Shown here: in pieces, positions 11,322-24,600 of the stretch
How the letters are laid out: every line of letters starts with the position of its first letter
How positions within the stretch are numbered: the stretch's first letter is position 1
From: Capitulum mitella
Taxonomy: Eukaryota > Arthropoda > Thecostraca > Pollicipedomorpha > Pollicipedidae
Direction: 5' to 3'
DNA length: 64,000 nucleotides
Assembly (NCBI GenBank): GCA_030062745.1
Contig: CP099845.1
Location: forward strand, 18,640,903 to 18,704,902
Made by a program: the position numbers and the translations under genes
Notes under the pieces: model-generated
The model's database searches: none
Told to the model about the DNA's origin: nothing
Seen by the model: only the letters and a program-made list of their open reading frames with translations

Positions 11322-11643
11322 ACTTCTAGCATTAATCTGAGCAAGACCGGTTTTAAGAAGAATTGTCCTGACTTGGAAATACACTGAGAGCTTTTGTTTC
11401 CATCACCATCTTCTGTGTTTTATTTTCCCCTGGAATTCAGCATCTCGGAAAACGCAGCTTCGGGGCAAAGTCGAAAGTGGAGTCACGTGTAAGTGGGGAA
11501 GACAGATGGTGGCGGAGTCCAAACGAAAGAGGGCACACACGCTATGTTTCGAAGCAGCCTTGATGGCAAACGATTGCGGCACTGGACAATGTGACATGGG
11601 TCCAAAACCTGCTCACCTTGTAGCAACCTTCGATGGTTAGAAA

Positions 11644-11649
11644 TAAATT
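11644..11649 (+). terminator. Candidate FKTN polyadenylation signal
   Basis: AATAAA about 320 bases after the FKTN stop codon, in the sense orientation. It directly precedes the TTAA that begins a family-A-like repeat, so the mature 3' end would lie at or inside that repeat. Evidence is the hexamer and its position only. Confidence 0.4.
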
Positions 11650-12729
11650 AAACCCTTCTTCCATGTGGGGCCAATGCGGACCACTCACCTTCCCCACCTA
11701 ATAATTTTTCCGGCACCTGAACCAGATCGTCAACAAGTGCCTGGTTTGGGCGGGGGCAATTTGGCCCCCTGAGGTCTTTTTCCGGGATAGGTCCCAAACT
11801 GGCACAGCTGTGCGAAACTAAATAATGGATCTTCTGAGGTTAAAAAATACCAAGGGCTTTAAGGATCACCAAGTTAGGGCGGGTCAAAGCCACGTCATGG
11901 TTTTCAGAAATAGTCATTTTAGGGTTAACTTCGAACTGCTGTTACGAATATTGTTTTAAAGACAAACCTTCAAATTTTTTAAGGACGCACAGACAGCCGT
12001 GTAAAAAAATTGCTTTATGGATCTGAGGTCAGGTTATGAGGTCTAATCGAGGCCATAGTTCAAAAATTATTTCCAAACATAGATTTTCCATTCTTATCAT
12101 CTCAGCGAAAAAAATCGGAACGCATGTAAAAGGCCCGTTCATCTTCTACCGGTGTACTAAGTTTCACGTCGATATCAGGCGAAGTTACGGACAAATTACC
12201 AAAAATGTGTTCGTGCGTATCCGTTTCCTGCAGAGGCCAAACAACGAAACGCCACAAATTTGTTGTTCAGTACCTCATTCAAGGCTAAAATATCACAGAA
12301 CAATGCCATGGATGACTGAACACACTTCCCGATGGTTTCGATCTCTTTTAGGTCATCTCAGGTCACTGGCCTGAAATGAAGTTGGTTGGCATTGGTGCAT
12401 CCGTTTCGGCAGCAGCTTGCTTTCTGGGGTACTGTGCTGCATCGTACTGACGTCTTAGGGTGGTCCACACCAACAGGATATGATGTCCAGCGACATATAG
12501 ATAAGAAGTCTGGCAAGTTCGTCAAGCGCGCACAGTACGTGCTCAATCCAACACAAATGTTAACTGAAGTAGTTTCAGTGAATGAGCCACAATAAATTTC
12601 CTTAACACGCGCAGTGGAAGAGGGTTTCGCGTTCACGGGCACAGGGAGGGGGACACTTTTGTGCCCCCCTCCGATCTTGAAAACAAAAAGGGTTAGAGAT
12701 ACAAAATTTTAGGAGTAGAGTAGGGTTAA
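11650..12729 (+). repeat. Diverged family-A relative
   Basis: About 1.08 kb between TTAA at 11650-11653 and TTAA at 12726-12729, the latter preceded by TAGGG. The interior segment around 12140-12230 (CTTCTACCGGTGTACTAAG and GATATCAGGCGAAGTTACGG) is clearly related to the middle of family A (CTTCTACTTGTGTACCAAG and GATATCAGGTCGGGTCACGG). The ends are poorly preserved, so full-length status is uncertain. No open frame is supported. Confidence 0.5.
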
Positions 12730-13273
12730 AAGGACCACATTGCGTTTAATTTTCATGACCCTAGGTGAGTATCTTCAAGGTCAAATGGGGTCATAAAGGT
12801 CAACTTTGGACACTTTCTCGGCCCGCACAGGCTTTTCCGTACGGACTTTTCGGACGAACAGGAAAGGGGCGTGTATTAGAGCGTTAAAACATGGAATATC
12901 ACAATTTCCATTTGTTTGACATCTTGAGGGAAGGTGTCAGGCCGAGGTCATGCCAAGGACGTAACGTTCTTATTTTTTGCGGACCAAATTTCGAGCAACA
13001 CGGAATATTGGTATAGCTTGAGTGTAAAAAAGGACGCTAAAGGCATCATTTAGCGTATTTCCAGTGAGCATAGCCAACATCGGTACATTTGGTCACTTCC
13101 AGCGTTCATTGACCTCTTCAAGGCCGAAGGAAGTGAAGCGAGGCCATTGACATTGGTTGAAGTTTCTTACCCAAAGAAAGTTATATGTCAGGAATGTTAT
13201 ATGTCAACTGTTTGCGCTTAGTCATTTTGTTATAATGAGCCCAGTTACATGATTTGATTGTTATGAAACGTAG

Positions 13274-13276
<3 letters not shown>

Positions 13277-13326
<50 letters not shown>

Positions 13327-13362
13327 CAAATATATATATATGTATATATATATGCATATAAA
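13277..13362. repeat. TA microsatellite
   Basis: A run of TA dinucleotides with two short interruptions. It forms the left boundary of the repeat at 13363-13810; the inverted partner copy at 50985-51760 also ends in a TA/CA-type microsatellite. Confidence 0.9.
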
Positions 13363-13810
13363 TGTGCTCAAACGTCTTTTATTATTAACTGAATATACAT
13401 TCCATACAAATCAACACATCGCAAAGCAAAGCCGGATCAGGCACAAGCTGGGTGACCCTGGCCTTTGGTGACCTTGGCCTTCACTGACCCTGGCTTTGGT
13501 CTTGGTACATCCATCAGCTATCCCCAAATGATGTCGGCTGATAATGTTCAAACGGTAATCTTACGTAGTACACCAGTCCTCTCGCAAAGTTCCCATTTGT
13601 ATGTGCCATGCGCTATTTTCGTTGTTTGTTTGACTTGAAATGCGCTAAACTTCAAATTTTTCCGGCCGATTTTCGGTTTCTTTGTGTCAGTTGGGGGATT
13701 ACTGTATTGCCATAAATGTCACAAAGCAACAGCAGCCAGCTCCCATCCGTTCTCGAGGTCTTCAAGAAAAACTGGTGGGGGCACAGAAGTGCCCCCTTCC
13801 TGTGCACCTG
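13363..13810 (-). repeat. Family E repeat with microsatellite end, copy 1
   Basis: Inverted relative to 50985-51760. Shared blocks in order on the minus strand are TTTTTCTTGAAGACCTCGAG, CTGGCTGCTGTTGCTTTGTG, CGAAAATCGGCCG, GTAAGATTACCG and GATGGATGTACCAAGACC, then a GGTCA-rich segment and a microsatellite. The open frames at 13682-13977 lie over this repeat and are not genes. The superfamily is unknown. Microsatellite-plus-tandem architecture resembles some Helitron-like elements, but no Helitron hairpin or CTRR end was confirmed. Confidence 0.6.
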
Positions 13811-14019
13811 TTGGAGCGCGAGCAAAGCCATTCGACGGCAAGTGGGTCATATCCGATGGCAGCAAATTGTGCAGCGCTGGGGCTCGCCTGCAGAAACTAC
13901 ACTTTCGTGTATTCGCACGAAAACCCGGCAAGTGCAGCTGGTGGTTCTGTCTCGTGAGCAGTAAACAGTTCCTATGAAAAATACTCACTAAAGCCCCAGG
14001 CTCACCACCCTGTAGGACC

Positions 14020-16170
14020 TTATGTATCAGGCGGAGTGCGACCAAAAATGACCCTGGCAGTAAAGTTAATGATCTTCTGGATTTTCTCCATGTACTTCCT
14101 GGACCCGTTTCCAAATATCGAAATACAGTGCCGATTCTGAGACATGACCGAGACTGTCACAAGCGTTTCGATGTCACAACCAGGGATGTGATGACGCAAG
14201 AGGGAAAGGACTGACAGCATATCGATACATCGGCGAGATAGGTTCGTCACGTGGCAGTCCCAAGTAAGCAGTATCGAAAGTTACATCGACATTTTTTACT
14301 TCGTCGCGCGACGTTTAAGTAACGTTAGCAAATTTTGCGGAGTTTGGCGCAGATTTTGACGGCTACCGAAAACTATGGTTTCAGTTTTATCCGCACTGAC
14401 CTTCAGGCCGTTGGGCCCAAACCACAGGTCCAGAGAGGTGAGTTTTGCCTCCAGCCTGGCAACCATCTCCTGAAGGTACGTCTTATTGCCTTTAACGAGC
14501 ACTGCGTGTCTTCAGCGTGCTGGTACACATCGGCTGCCGGAGGAAGAGGACTGAGGTCGTTCGGAAAAAAAAATTGAAAACAAAAAAAGGATCCGTGGGC
14601 AGAGCCCTTGCATACGCCCATGTTGGTTGCGAGTGGTGTCGAAGTGCGACTCCGATTGGCGTTGTCTCCACAGCTGACACTCTGCGTTTGTCCGTGGAGA
14701 ACCAGGATGGAGAAATTCCTTATAGCTGAAGCTTTTTTGGGAGGACAAAGTGGTCAGTTACGCCAGAACACCTACTGAGGTCAATCATGTACACAACAGA
14801 AATTTCCCCTCTATCGGTAGCTGTTAAAATCCGATCGGTAACCGACACAAGCGCAGTTTCTGTTGAATATGCGGGACGGAACCCAAGCTAAGTCAAAGAC
14901 AGAAGGTGATTATATGAAAGAAAGTGATCGAGTTGCCGTTGGACGACACGCTCTACCAACTTTGCTATGGCAGGTATGACAGAGATAGGCCGAAATTTGG
15001 ATGGGTTGGATGAATCGCCGGATTTTAAGATGGGTGAGCTAGTGAGTGTTTTCGGAATTCGGAAAGTCGGAATTCGCAAGGCAGGAACCAACGATGGCGA
15101 TAACGATATGACTTTAACGTTACCGGTCGCGTCAAGACAAGCCTTCAAAACACGTACGCAAATGTCGTCCGCTCCGCACGCTGAAGAACTGCGCATGCTG
15201 AAATGTACAAGCGTCAGAGAGTCTACGTTCATCGGCGTCATGGCAAGCATACATGACCCTACTCGTGGAAGTCGGCACTGGAGCGAGAGCATCACTCCTC
15301 GTCCAGCGATCTCTGCTGCTAGGCGTGGGTTAAAAGCAATCCCGTCACAAAGGTAGGCGAGTCACAAGTTACAAGTGCGGAAGGTAAGATAAGAACGGAT
15401 ACAACCGACGTTTGGCGGGGTCACAATCTGGTTTGAGCACGTTGCAGTTTAATCGGCACAGATCGCGATAGCGGTGTTAGGTTTATCAGTCAAAACACGC
15501 TAATACTGGGCCTCACGAAAGGCGAAGTCGGCACTGAGCGCGGCGCCGCTGCGCCCTGGCGGCCGGCACACTGTGCCGACCTTCAGTCGCCGTCCACGGT
15601 GCAGCGTGACGAGAGCCCAGAGCGACTCCAGGATTCTGTCCGGTTGGCGCAGTATCTGGATCTAAGTGTCGTGGCGGTGATGTGGTCTCGAGCTGGGAGG
15701 GTAACGCCTCCGTACCCTCGTCCCTCCGGGCGGTCCGAGCGGCAGATTTAGTCTGGGGTCGTGATAAGACGATCAGGAGTGCTTGGCTTAAGCCAGGTCT
15801 TACTCAGCACAGTCAGGTCGTAATTAAAACGACCGAGGCCTTGCGATAGCTCGAGGAGCTCGGGTTTCAGTGACTGGGTGTTCAATGGCCCGATCAGGAG
15901 TCCGGCAGAGTCTGACGCCCGCCCGCCGCCGCCTCGCTTCTCCCTCGCGCACGATCGCTCCACTCGCCGCTGCTTGCGACAGCGCCTCCGGCCAGAGGGG
16001 CAAGGCCAGTCAGCGCGGCCCGCGACTGGCCAGGTCGGCAGGCCAGTGGTCAGGTGATGTGTCACGGGTTCCAAAGTGGGTTCCAAAGTGGAACACATTG
16101 GTGAAGGGGCAGGCGAGCACAGCAGCGGGACGACACGAACAATGACCTTCAATGTCATCAAAATTACCAA
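14020..16170 (-). mobile_element. Fossil non-LTR retrotransposon (LINE)
   Basis: A broken ORF2-type polyprotein read right to left. At 16170-15748 lies the start of an APE-type endonuclease (NTQSLKPELLELSQGLGR, LTVLSKTWLKP). At about 15650-15400 lies the YRPPG-type motif (VGTVCRPPGRSG), with stops. At 15295-14888 lies the N-terminal reverse transcriptase (CGADDICVRVLKA, FRPISVIPAIAKLVERV). A TAG then interrupts before LGFRPAYSTETALVSV and VVYMIDLSRC. More RT lies at 14502-14296 (LDLWFGPNGLKVSADKTE), and the C-terminal HHIPGCDIETLV and NFTARVIFGR at 14250-14020. There are several stops, frameshifts and a missing catalytic segment near 14500-14750, so it is dead. It is most like jockey/CR1-type elements; the clade is not resolved. 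Confidence 0.85.
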
Positions 16171-19100
16171 GGTGCTAGTTTTGGTGAACAGGTGTCAAAA
16201 AGAAACGGATCAGATGGGTTTTCCTTCGATCTATCATTCCACGCGCGCATACTATTCTGTCGAAGCCGAAGAACACAATAAAATTTTACTTACCAGTGCA
16301 AAATACTTTAGTGGTAAATTTGTACTGGATGACGGCAGTAGGCTTTGTGGAACACACTTTCGCAGTTTCCATTTTTCGAAGCCCCTTTAAGTCAGTGACC
16401 TAGGTTGACCTCAGATGACCTTGGGGGCCTTGGTGACAGAAATCCGAACCGTAAGGTATTTTTGAGTGCCAAACTCGAATTCAACGCCAGAATTTACCCT
16501 GAGCTGCCACAAAACAAGATATATGACACTTCGTGGAATTTTGGTCCTATGGCTCAAGTTGCGCTGATGAGCTAATTTAAGTATAGGTACTGATCCAAGC
16601 ACTTCAAAGTATATACCATCTAAGTTTCGTTTTGTGTGTTTTGAGTTTTGTGTGGCCTACAAAAATGGCTGATACATCGAGGCGGTGTAACGGACGGTTT
16701 TCGCGGTACAAGCGAAGGTACAAGCGAAGCCAGCCGTACCAAATTTGACCCTGATTGGCCTCATTTGGCCTTGAGAGTCACACTCTGGAAACATGAAACT
16801 TCTACACAAGAGGATTCCTTTAGGGCTGCATCTACGCTACATATCTGGCGGTTTTTATCTTGAAACTCGTCAGTTTTTTTTTTTTTAGGGGGTCAGAATT
16901 GACCACCGCCCGAGCGCGTTATATTTCATGGTTCACCCGTGCTAGTATTAACTGACGTTTTCTCCGCATTCTTTTTAGAAATTACATCACAATGTCATCG
17001 AGTTACAAGCACCATGAAACGTTTCTGGGATGCATTTGAAGCCAATGTGTGGTTTCAGACGAATGCTTGTTACGTTACGTATCGGTTCTGTAAGCCAATC
17101 TTTGACGATAACGTGACGTTAAAATGTGCACCGTTGGCCCTCTGAGATTTACTCGCACTGATGGAGAAAATGTTTTGCCGCCCCCTTCACCCTCCCCGAT
17201 TTCCTGATGGTAATGCAGGTAAAAGAAGTATAGATCTCAGGACCTAAACAGCCCGAGGCCAATTAAATCGAGGTAAAACAATGTCCACGGTGCAATATGT
17301 AGCACGCGCTCTTTCCTCCAGATCACCGGAACCGATCGCAAGTCAATTTTTAAGAACTGGCCATTCATATTCATGATGAATTTGCGTACCGTGAAGCGTG
17401 GCTGACCTAGGTTCAGTCAGTCGAGGTCAAACCGGGCCGATATTGGGAAACGCTGCATTGATCAAAACGGCGCACAATGTGGTGCGCCGTTACTAGGTCG
17501 GACAAACCTTCACATCGTGAGTCAAATGACTTAACCAGGTAACATGAGATCTTCTGAGGTTAACCGAGGTCAACCAAATAGATCCACGCAATATCCCATT
17601 GGGATTATGGTCGGTGTCTTGAGCAGGTTGTTCAAGACAACCAACTGCGATGTACAACCAACCCAAGAATGAGTATTTTCACCGCTACAGCTGACCAGTG
17701 CTGGGGCGGGGTGGCACACCGAACAACAAGCCTTGTGGTCGGGCTGTGATGAATAGGGCCTACGAGTGTTCTTACCCACTTTAAGAGGTAAATAACTGAT
17801 ATTTTGTTTACATTGATACTGAACTACAGTTTATGGAAAGGGTTTAGCGGACAGTCTGAAGTTTCTCGGCTGATACTTTTTTCGCTCATGTTGACTAACA
17901 CTTGCCAGTACGGATAATATTTTTTCTACGAATATGTGTATATGAATATTTTGTTTTTGTTTTTGGTCTTCCTTTCTTAGCAGGGAGGGCCACGACTTGT
18001 ATATTCTCTTTGGTTTACAGCTTTGATTTCCTTGGGAGTTAACGTAACAAGATTTGTGTCGTGGTGGATTGGGGCGGGCACACTTCTGGCCACCTGATAA
18101 CAAACGGAGGGTGAAAGAACAAGTGGCGACGCCGGCCACTCGCCGCCGGACCCACAAAGAGTGACCACGTTAGTTGCTGAGTTGGCGGCCTTCTCCTGCG
18201 CCATCCCGCATCTTAACTGCCGGTCGCCGACAGGTGGCACCACATGTTAACGTTACGTTATAATTCGAAGTAGGTATTCGCGTTTTGCCACAGTGTAAAT
18301 GCATGTGGATGAAAAAGAATGTTTCGTCTTTTTATGTTTATTACGTGATCCAGCTTGTCTATGATTTACAGAAATATGCATTCGTCAAACATGCATTCGA
18401 AACATTCTGTCTTCAGTCCACATGATGCACTGGCGTGCGCTATCCTCTTTAACTCCGTCCATAACCACACAGAAAAATAACAGCTGGCATTTTTATCTCC
18501 GCTAAGCAGAACGAGTCATTTTTCAGTTTTGTGGTTTGTGTTAGTTTGTAGTTGTGGTTTGCGGTGCGAGTGTCTCACAAACTCGAGCATAGTTCAGATA
18601 TTCTTTTCATCGGTATTTGATACGATGTCAGGTGAAGGGCATCCAGAAGTCATCCGGGGTCATGTCAAGTCCCGGTTCTCGCTGGTGGTTCCCCGTCTTT
18701 TGACGAGCTGCGTGCGGTGACCACCGGACTTCAACCTTGAGCTTCGACAGTTTTCTAAGGCTAGCCAAGAAGTGATGCGCAGAGATAAGAAACTTGGGGC
18801 GCCTGTTCATACATAATTTATGCACTTTGTGGTAATTTCTAAACTCCTGACCATTTCAGGTCGCTGACCTGTGACGGGTCAAGTAAACCCATGTTCCCGA
18901 AAAATGAAAGTTGCACAACACTGCGAAGTGTATCGATTAACATAAAACATCGCGTATTGATGAAAAGATCAATTGGGACGATTCTGCCTTCCGAAAATTT
19001 CAAGAAATAATCAAGTCAATGACCTTAGGATTAGCTGATTCTTCGATCCTTTTCATGTTTGCTTTTGAAATTGTAGGACTGGCTCGGTGGTTTTGAAGCT

Positions 19101-21024
19101 CTGATACAGGCCCTGGTGTTTCTCATGCCATTTGCACGTCATTGTGCTCCGTTGAAACTTGACCGAGGAGTGAGGACAAATCCATGTCAAATTTTCAGAC
19201 CCACAACCGAGTGCAGTTCTTAAGTTCACAGCCTTGCAGCGTTTATTAGTAGTCACATGTGCTTCAGAAGCACTAACATACGGTACGAACTTACTGAATG
19301 ACTAAATTCCATTTGACCCTGGTTGGCCTGCTTTTAACTTTGAAATCTGATGCTTGTTTTCAATGCGAACACACTTTATGTTGCCGTAAATGACAAGAAT
19401 ATTACACATGCCTTTCTTCTTTGCAGTTTGTTACCGCCCCAATGCTCTTATTTTTGAATCGCCAAAATAAAAACCCACAGCATCGTTAAAATAGTTCGCC
19501 ATCAAATGCTGGGCTTTTGCACTGCGGTTGTGCCCGCCGCCCGGTGTCTGAGTGCCTAACGTGAAGAAAGCTTCGGGGCACGGGTTCTAAAAAGAAGAAT
19601 TTAGAAGAGGCATTACATGATGCGATGTTGCATGATTTTTTCTGTACTGTGTCTGATCAATGATAATGTCGCAGATGATGCGACTGATACCACGAGCGTC
19701 CGATGTATAGGCGTCAGTACTGAGACGTAGATTGGCCTTGTTTGACTTTAATACGTTAATTGCTGACTTCATATGCGTGCCAAACGTATTTGCAACGTGT
19801 TTCAGTCAACAAACATACTAATACACTCGGAAAAACTGAGACCCTGCCGTTACAAAACGACGATTTTTCGTCCTCGTTTTCCGCTTTCCTTGAAATGGTC
19901 AGATTTGGTCCCAGATGCCCCTTGTCCGCCCCTCATAGGTAACTCATACCCTCTCATGGCATGGGTTACTCATAGGTAACTCATGCCTTCTTTCTACGGT
20001 TCAGAAAGCTTTAAAATCGCCCATTATTTTTGTGGAAAGGTGCTGTGAGTTCCAGAAATGTAAGATAAATCGTTCAAAACATATTCATGACAAATTAACG
20101 GGGGGCGGGGGGGAACTGACACCCGCAACAGAGTGGGTTAATCTTAACAAGCTTGGCATGTGGTTCCGATTACGAGGAAGGCTGAGATCGAGCCTGAGGC
20201 GTCGCGCCAGCTCTCCCTCCGACTCCCAGGCCGCCAGCTGCAGCGCGCTGCGGCAGCTTCTGTCGGCATTCCTGTCTCCAGGAAGCGTGCGTGATTCTGG
20301 TGGGACGTTCCGACGGACGCAGATGGCGCGGCAACCGCCTGCGGGCTGCGTGCGATAGCGCTGGCGGCCGAGACGGCCTGCATTCGTCGCTCGGCGGCGC
20401 AGCGCGACCGGCCCGTCCGCATGCAGGCGACAGGGTTATTGTTTATCAGTCAATATTGGCCAGGCACCGCACGATACACAGATACCGAGCGCGATTAGAC
20501 GACGGCTGGGTAACAGCGCCAAGCTGACGCGGCAATGTGTTAGGAGTGAAACGGCAGGTGCTGCCAAAGTCCGACCGCAACTGCCTGGAAATTTGCGCGT
20601 ACTTGCGCTACTGCGACATCACGACGAATACTTCAGACGCTGGCTTTTTTCGCAGGGAGGTACCTAATTCTCAAATAGAGAGCGCCACACGTTTGTGACC
20701 TTAAATGATCAGAATGGGTATCAACATGTAGCCAAAAAACAAACCACAAGCTCATTTTTGTTTCGTTGTCCTATTTCGTCATGTTTGGAAATGGCTCGGG
20801 AGGGATCGTAAAGATATCCCGTGTACTGCCGAAGGCAGCTAAATGTCGGATACTGGCGAGGGTACAAGGAGTGGGCTTTCTGTGTTTTGCCATGGTAACG
20901 CCGAGATTGCCGATGACAAACAGGGACTTGTGCGTTTACGTCTAAATTCACTAAATTTCGAAATACGGATTTGCCTGATGCTCCAATACGCGACGTGCTG
21001 CTACTCGTATGAACCCGCCCCGAA
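16171..21024. other. Non-coding, old repeats, no gene recognised
   Basis: No exon could be supported. Scattered TGACCT/AGGTCA-rich tracts (about 16390-16440, 17400-17440, 17550-17575, 18850-18890) look like decayed relatives of the TTAA families. A GC-rich block at about 20170-20430 has open frames on both strands, but no recognisable protein. Repeated copies of ACTCATAGGTAACTCAT lie around 19935-19985. Confidence 0.4.
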
Positions 21025-21514
21025 TTAACCCGTCCCCGACTCTGGGACTGCGAGAGAACGAACAAACACAGAGTCACGAAACTTTGTGCACCTTTTGCTT
21101 CACCAATTTTACATCTCGTGTCAAAATTTTGATCTTAGGTCAGGTCAGGTGCCTGACCTAGGGCGGGTCAAACAGACCTATGTCCAAAAACGTTTAGCGT
21201 CCTCTAACTTTTTCGCAAAACAAGATATCTCAATAATACTTTCAGGGATTAGTGATCGTGATAGATGCAACAAATTTGCTATCTCAGATTTTTCGGATTC
21301 TTCGTATCATTGACCTTAACGTCAAGCCCATTTTTAAGACATGTCGTCGCTTTTTCGGAAATTGACGGAATATTTCATAGCATTTTTAGTGTGGAGCCAA
21401 GCAGGCCTCTAGTTACCGTTACTGGGCAAAGTATCAATGACTTCCAACCATTGACCTGGGGTCAGGTCACGAATAACTGTAGTAAGCCAAAATGTACCAC
21501 CGTCAAAATCAGCG
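21025..21514 (-). mobile_element. Family C element, truncated copy C2
   Basis: Starts at TTAA (21025-21028) followed by CCCGTCCCCGACTC, the family C right end in inverted orientation. It matches copy C3 (23339 onward) for about 490 bases. Similarity stops abruptly at about 21514, where C3 continues ATGAATTACTCAGAATGGG. Beyond the break lies the transposase pseudogene. The other half of C2 is not found after the pseudogene (searched by eye to about 25300). Confidence 0.7.
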
Positions 21515-21676
21515 TGGGTCGCACTGAAATGCCGTTGCCGTTGCCTTCATTCTTCTTGAACAAAAACAACATCTGTGAAAACTGCGGTGGCAAAACATCT
21601 ATCAGGTTGATATGGTGTTGAAGTCGATTCTGACCAAGAAAAGTCTAGGGGCGACGAGGCGGCTCCAAACATAGAG

Positions 21677-24600
21677 TTGTACGAAAAAATGATGACTGCG
21701 CTGGTTGATAAATTTAATTATCCTATAACTTCATACGCAGTTAAGCTTCAAATTCTGACACTATCATCGTTCACGATCGAAAAAAAAACAGCCGAGAGGT
21801 TTGGCGCCACCATTCATATGGTGAAACGAAGTCGAGCGCTAAAGGCAGCGGAAGGTGTAATGGCCAAGCCAGGTCCAAAGAAGCCGTCGTTTACCGTTTC
21901 AGACGAGAAAAAGAAAAAACTCCAACAGTTTTATGAACGGGACGATATTAGCAGGTTGTGTCCTGGCCAAAAAGACACGGTCAGCGTACGTGATCCTGAT
22001 GGGGAAAACGTCACCACCAGAAACGTCTGGTGCTTTCAGATCTACGAGAAATATACCAACAGTAGAAATCTGAAACTGCAGAGCCCGTAGAATTTTCAGT
22101 ATTTGCCAGCCTCAGGCCGCCATGGTGCGTTTTGGCAGGAGCAAGTGGCACACATTCTGTATGCATTTGCATCCACTATCAAATCCAAAACTCATGCTAA
22201 AGTCAGTACGCCCAGATCTTAGCGCTGACGACCTCATGAAAATGACAGTCTGCGATCTTCAGAGACAAACGTGCATGCTTGGCAAATGTACGGAATGTCC
22301 CGGGGACGGGAAACGTCGAACATTTGTAGACAAGGAAGAGGCCTTGGACGTAGAGAAAGTAGAATACAAGCAGTGGTTGAGCACAGGTCGAACAACTCTT
22401 GCCTCTGTGCGAAAAACCAGGGACGAGTTTATAGACACCTTAGTAAGCTCTATCGCACGATTTCGGTCCCATCACTACATTGCACAAGCACAAAACACTC
22501 ATCTAAAGGAGCTGAAAGGCAGGCTAACCGCCCAAGGGGCGATAGTTATGGGTGGTTTTGCTGAAAATTACTCTTTCGTAGTACAAGACGCAATTCAGGG
22601 ATTTTATTGGCAAAATGCCCAAGCGACCGCACACCCTTTCGTAGTGTATACGAAATCTGGCGACGAAGTGCATTGTGATAGTTACTATGTAATAAGCGAC
22701 AGCTTGAAACACAGTACACAAGCTGTTTTCGCGTTCCAATGTGAAGTGTTGGAGAGCGTCAAATCTCGACTCCCAGACGTACGCAAAGTTCACTACTTCA
22801 CCGATGGTGCCGTCTCACAGTACAAGAACAAGTTTAATATCAGGAACATGACATGACCATGCAAAAAGAAGACTTCGGGAGAGAGTGTGAGTTACATTTC
22901 TTTGCCACCTGTCACGGCAAGGGGCCATGTGACGGCATCGGTGGCACCACAAAAAGACTCACAGCTCGTGCCAGCCTGCAGAGACCAGAGGCAGACCAGA
23001 TCTGCACGCCGGAGGCCATGTTCCTCTTCTGCAAAACCTCAGTGCATGGTAAGACACAACGAATAATATTCTATACTGCAAATCTTGTTTTCTTTAAGCC
23101 TGAACAATCTCACATTGATTTCATCGATATTTTAGTGATAATGTCTTATACGAAAAACTTCCAAAACCATTCAGCTACAAAAGGTGTAATCTCAGTAAAT
23201 CAATTAACCTATAGTCAGATAACTTCGAGGTTCAGCAGAAATTTTCAACATTTTTCGGACAGCTGTATTCTCCGATACTGTACCGCGTAATCGACAATAG
23301 CTGCTCACTAAGTTCGTTCATTGTTGGATGTGGAAATATTAATCCGTCCCCGACTGGGGGGGGGGGGCAGTTGACTGCCCCCCATGAGGTTTTTCTGGGA
23401 TTGCGAGAGAACCAACAAACACAGAATCACGAAACTTTGTGTACCTTTTGCTCGATCAATTTTACGTCTCGTGTCAAAATTTTGACCTCAGGTCACGTTA
23501 GGTGCCTGATCTAAGTCAGGTCAAACAGACCTATGTCAAAAAAAGTTTAGCGCCCTCTTAACTTTTTCGCAAAACAAGATATCTCAGTAATACTTTCCGG
23601 GATTAGTGATCGTGATAGATGCAACAAATCTGCTATCTCAGATTTTTCGGAATTTTTCGGGTCATTGACCTAAGGTCAAGCCCATTTGTAAGACATATCG
23701 CCGTTTTTTCGGAAATTGGCGGAATATTCCATAACATTTTTAGTGTGGAGTCAAACAGACATCTAGTTACCGTCATTGGGCAAAGTATCAGTGACTTCCA
23801 GCCATTGACCTGAGGACAGGTCACGAATAACTGTAGTGAGTCAAAATGTACTACCGTCAAAATCGACGATGAATTACTCAGAATGGGTAGAAAATGGCAG
23901 AACTAGCTTGCACAGACGTAATTAATACCAGGAACCTCAAAAAGTTTGAAAAAGTAGCACATTTTGGAAATAAACAGTCTTTCGCGAATAAAGCTCCGCC
24001 AACTTTGTAGATTGGCAACTAATCAATTTTTCCAAAATTTAAGCATGAGAAACCATCACAAGAACCACAAAGATCAATAAAATTGACACAGATCGTCTTT
24101 TTTCGCGAAAATAAAAGGAACGCTAAAATTAGTTTCCGTCAATTTGGTACCGCATACGGCAGCGGGGCACATTGACGGCTGACGGGAGAATTACGGTGTC
24201 TTTAAGTTAACGTTTCGGCGCATATATTGAACAAATCTGAGGAAATTAGACGTGTATCGGCATCCGCGGACATTTACTTGTGCGCTGGTGCCTTTACCTA
24301 TGCGTTATTAGTCACAGCCCTTGAGATTCAGGCCATTTCTCGGTCTGATACATTCGGCTATGACAAAACATATATAGGGCGTAAATTGGCTTACATATTA
24401 TCTAAAACTAAAAATGAGACCAGTTTCGAGCTCTACTCGTCACAGGCTTTCCAACGGTATGCTTACTTTTATCGTGCGACCAACCGTTCGTGAGTTAGAG
24501 GGGGGCAGTCAACTCCCCCCCAGTCGCCGATGTTCGAGATGGACCGACGGTCGTACGCGGGTTAATAGGCTACTGAGAGCCGTGTATAATGTTTGTTATA

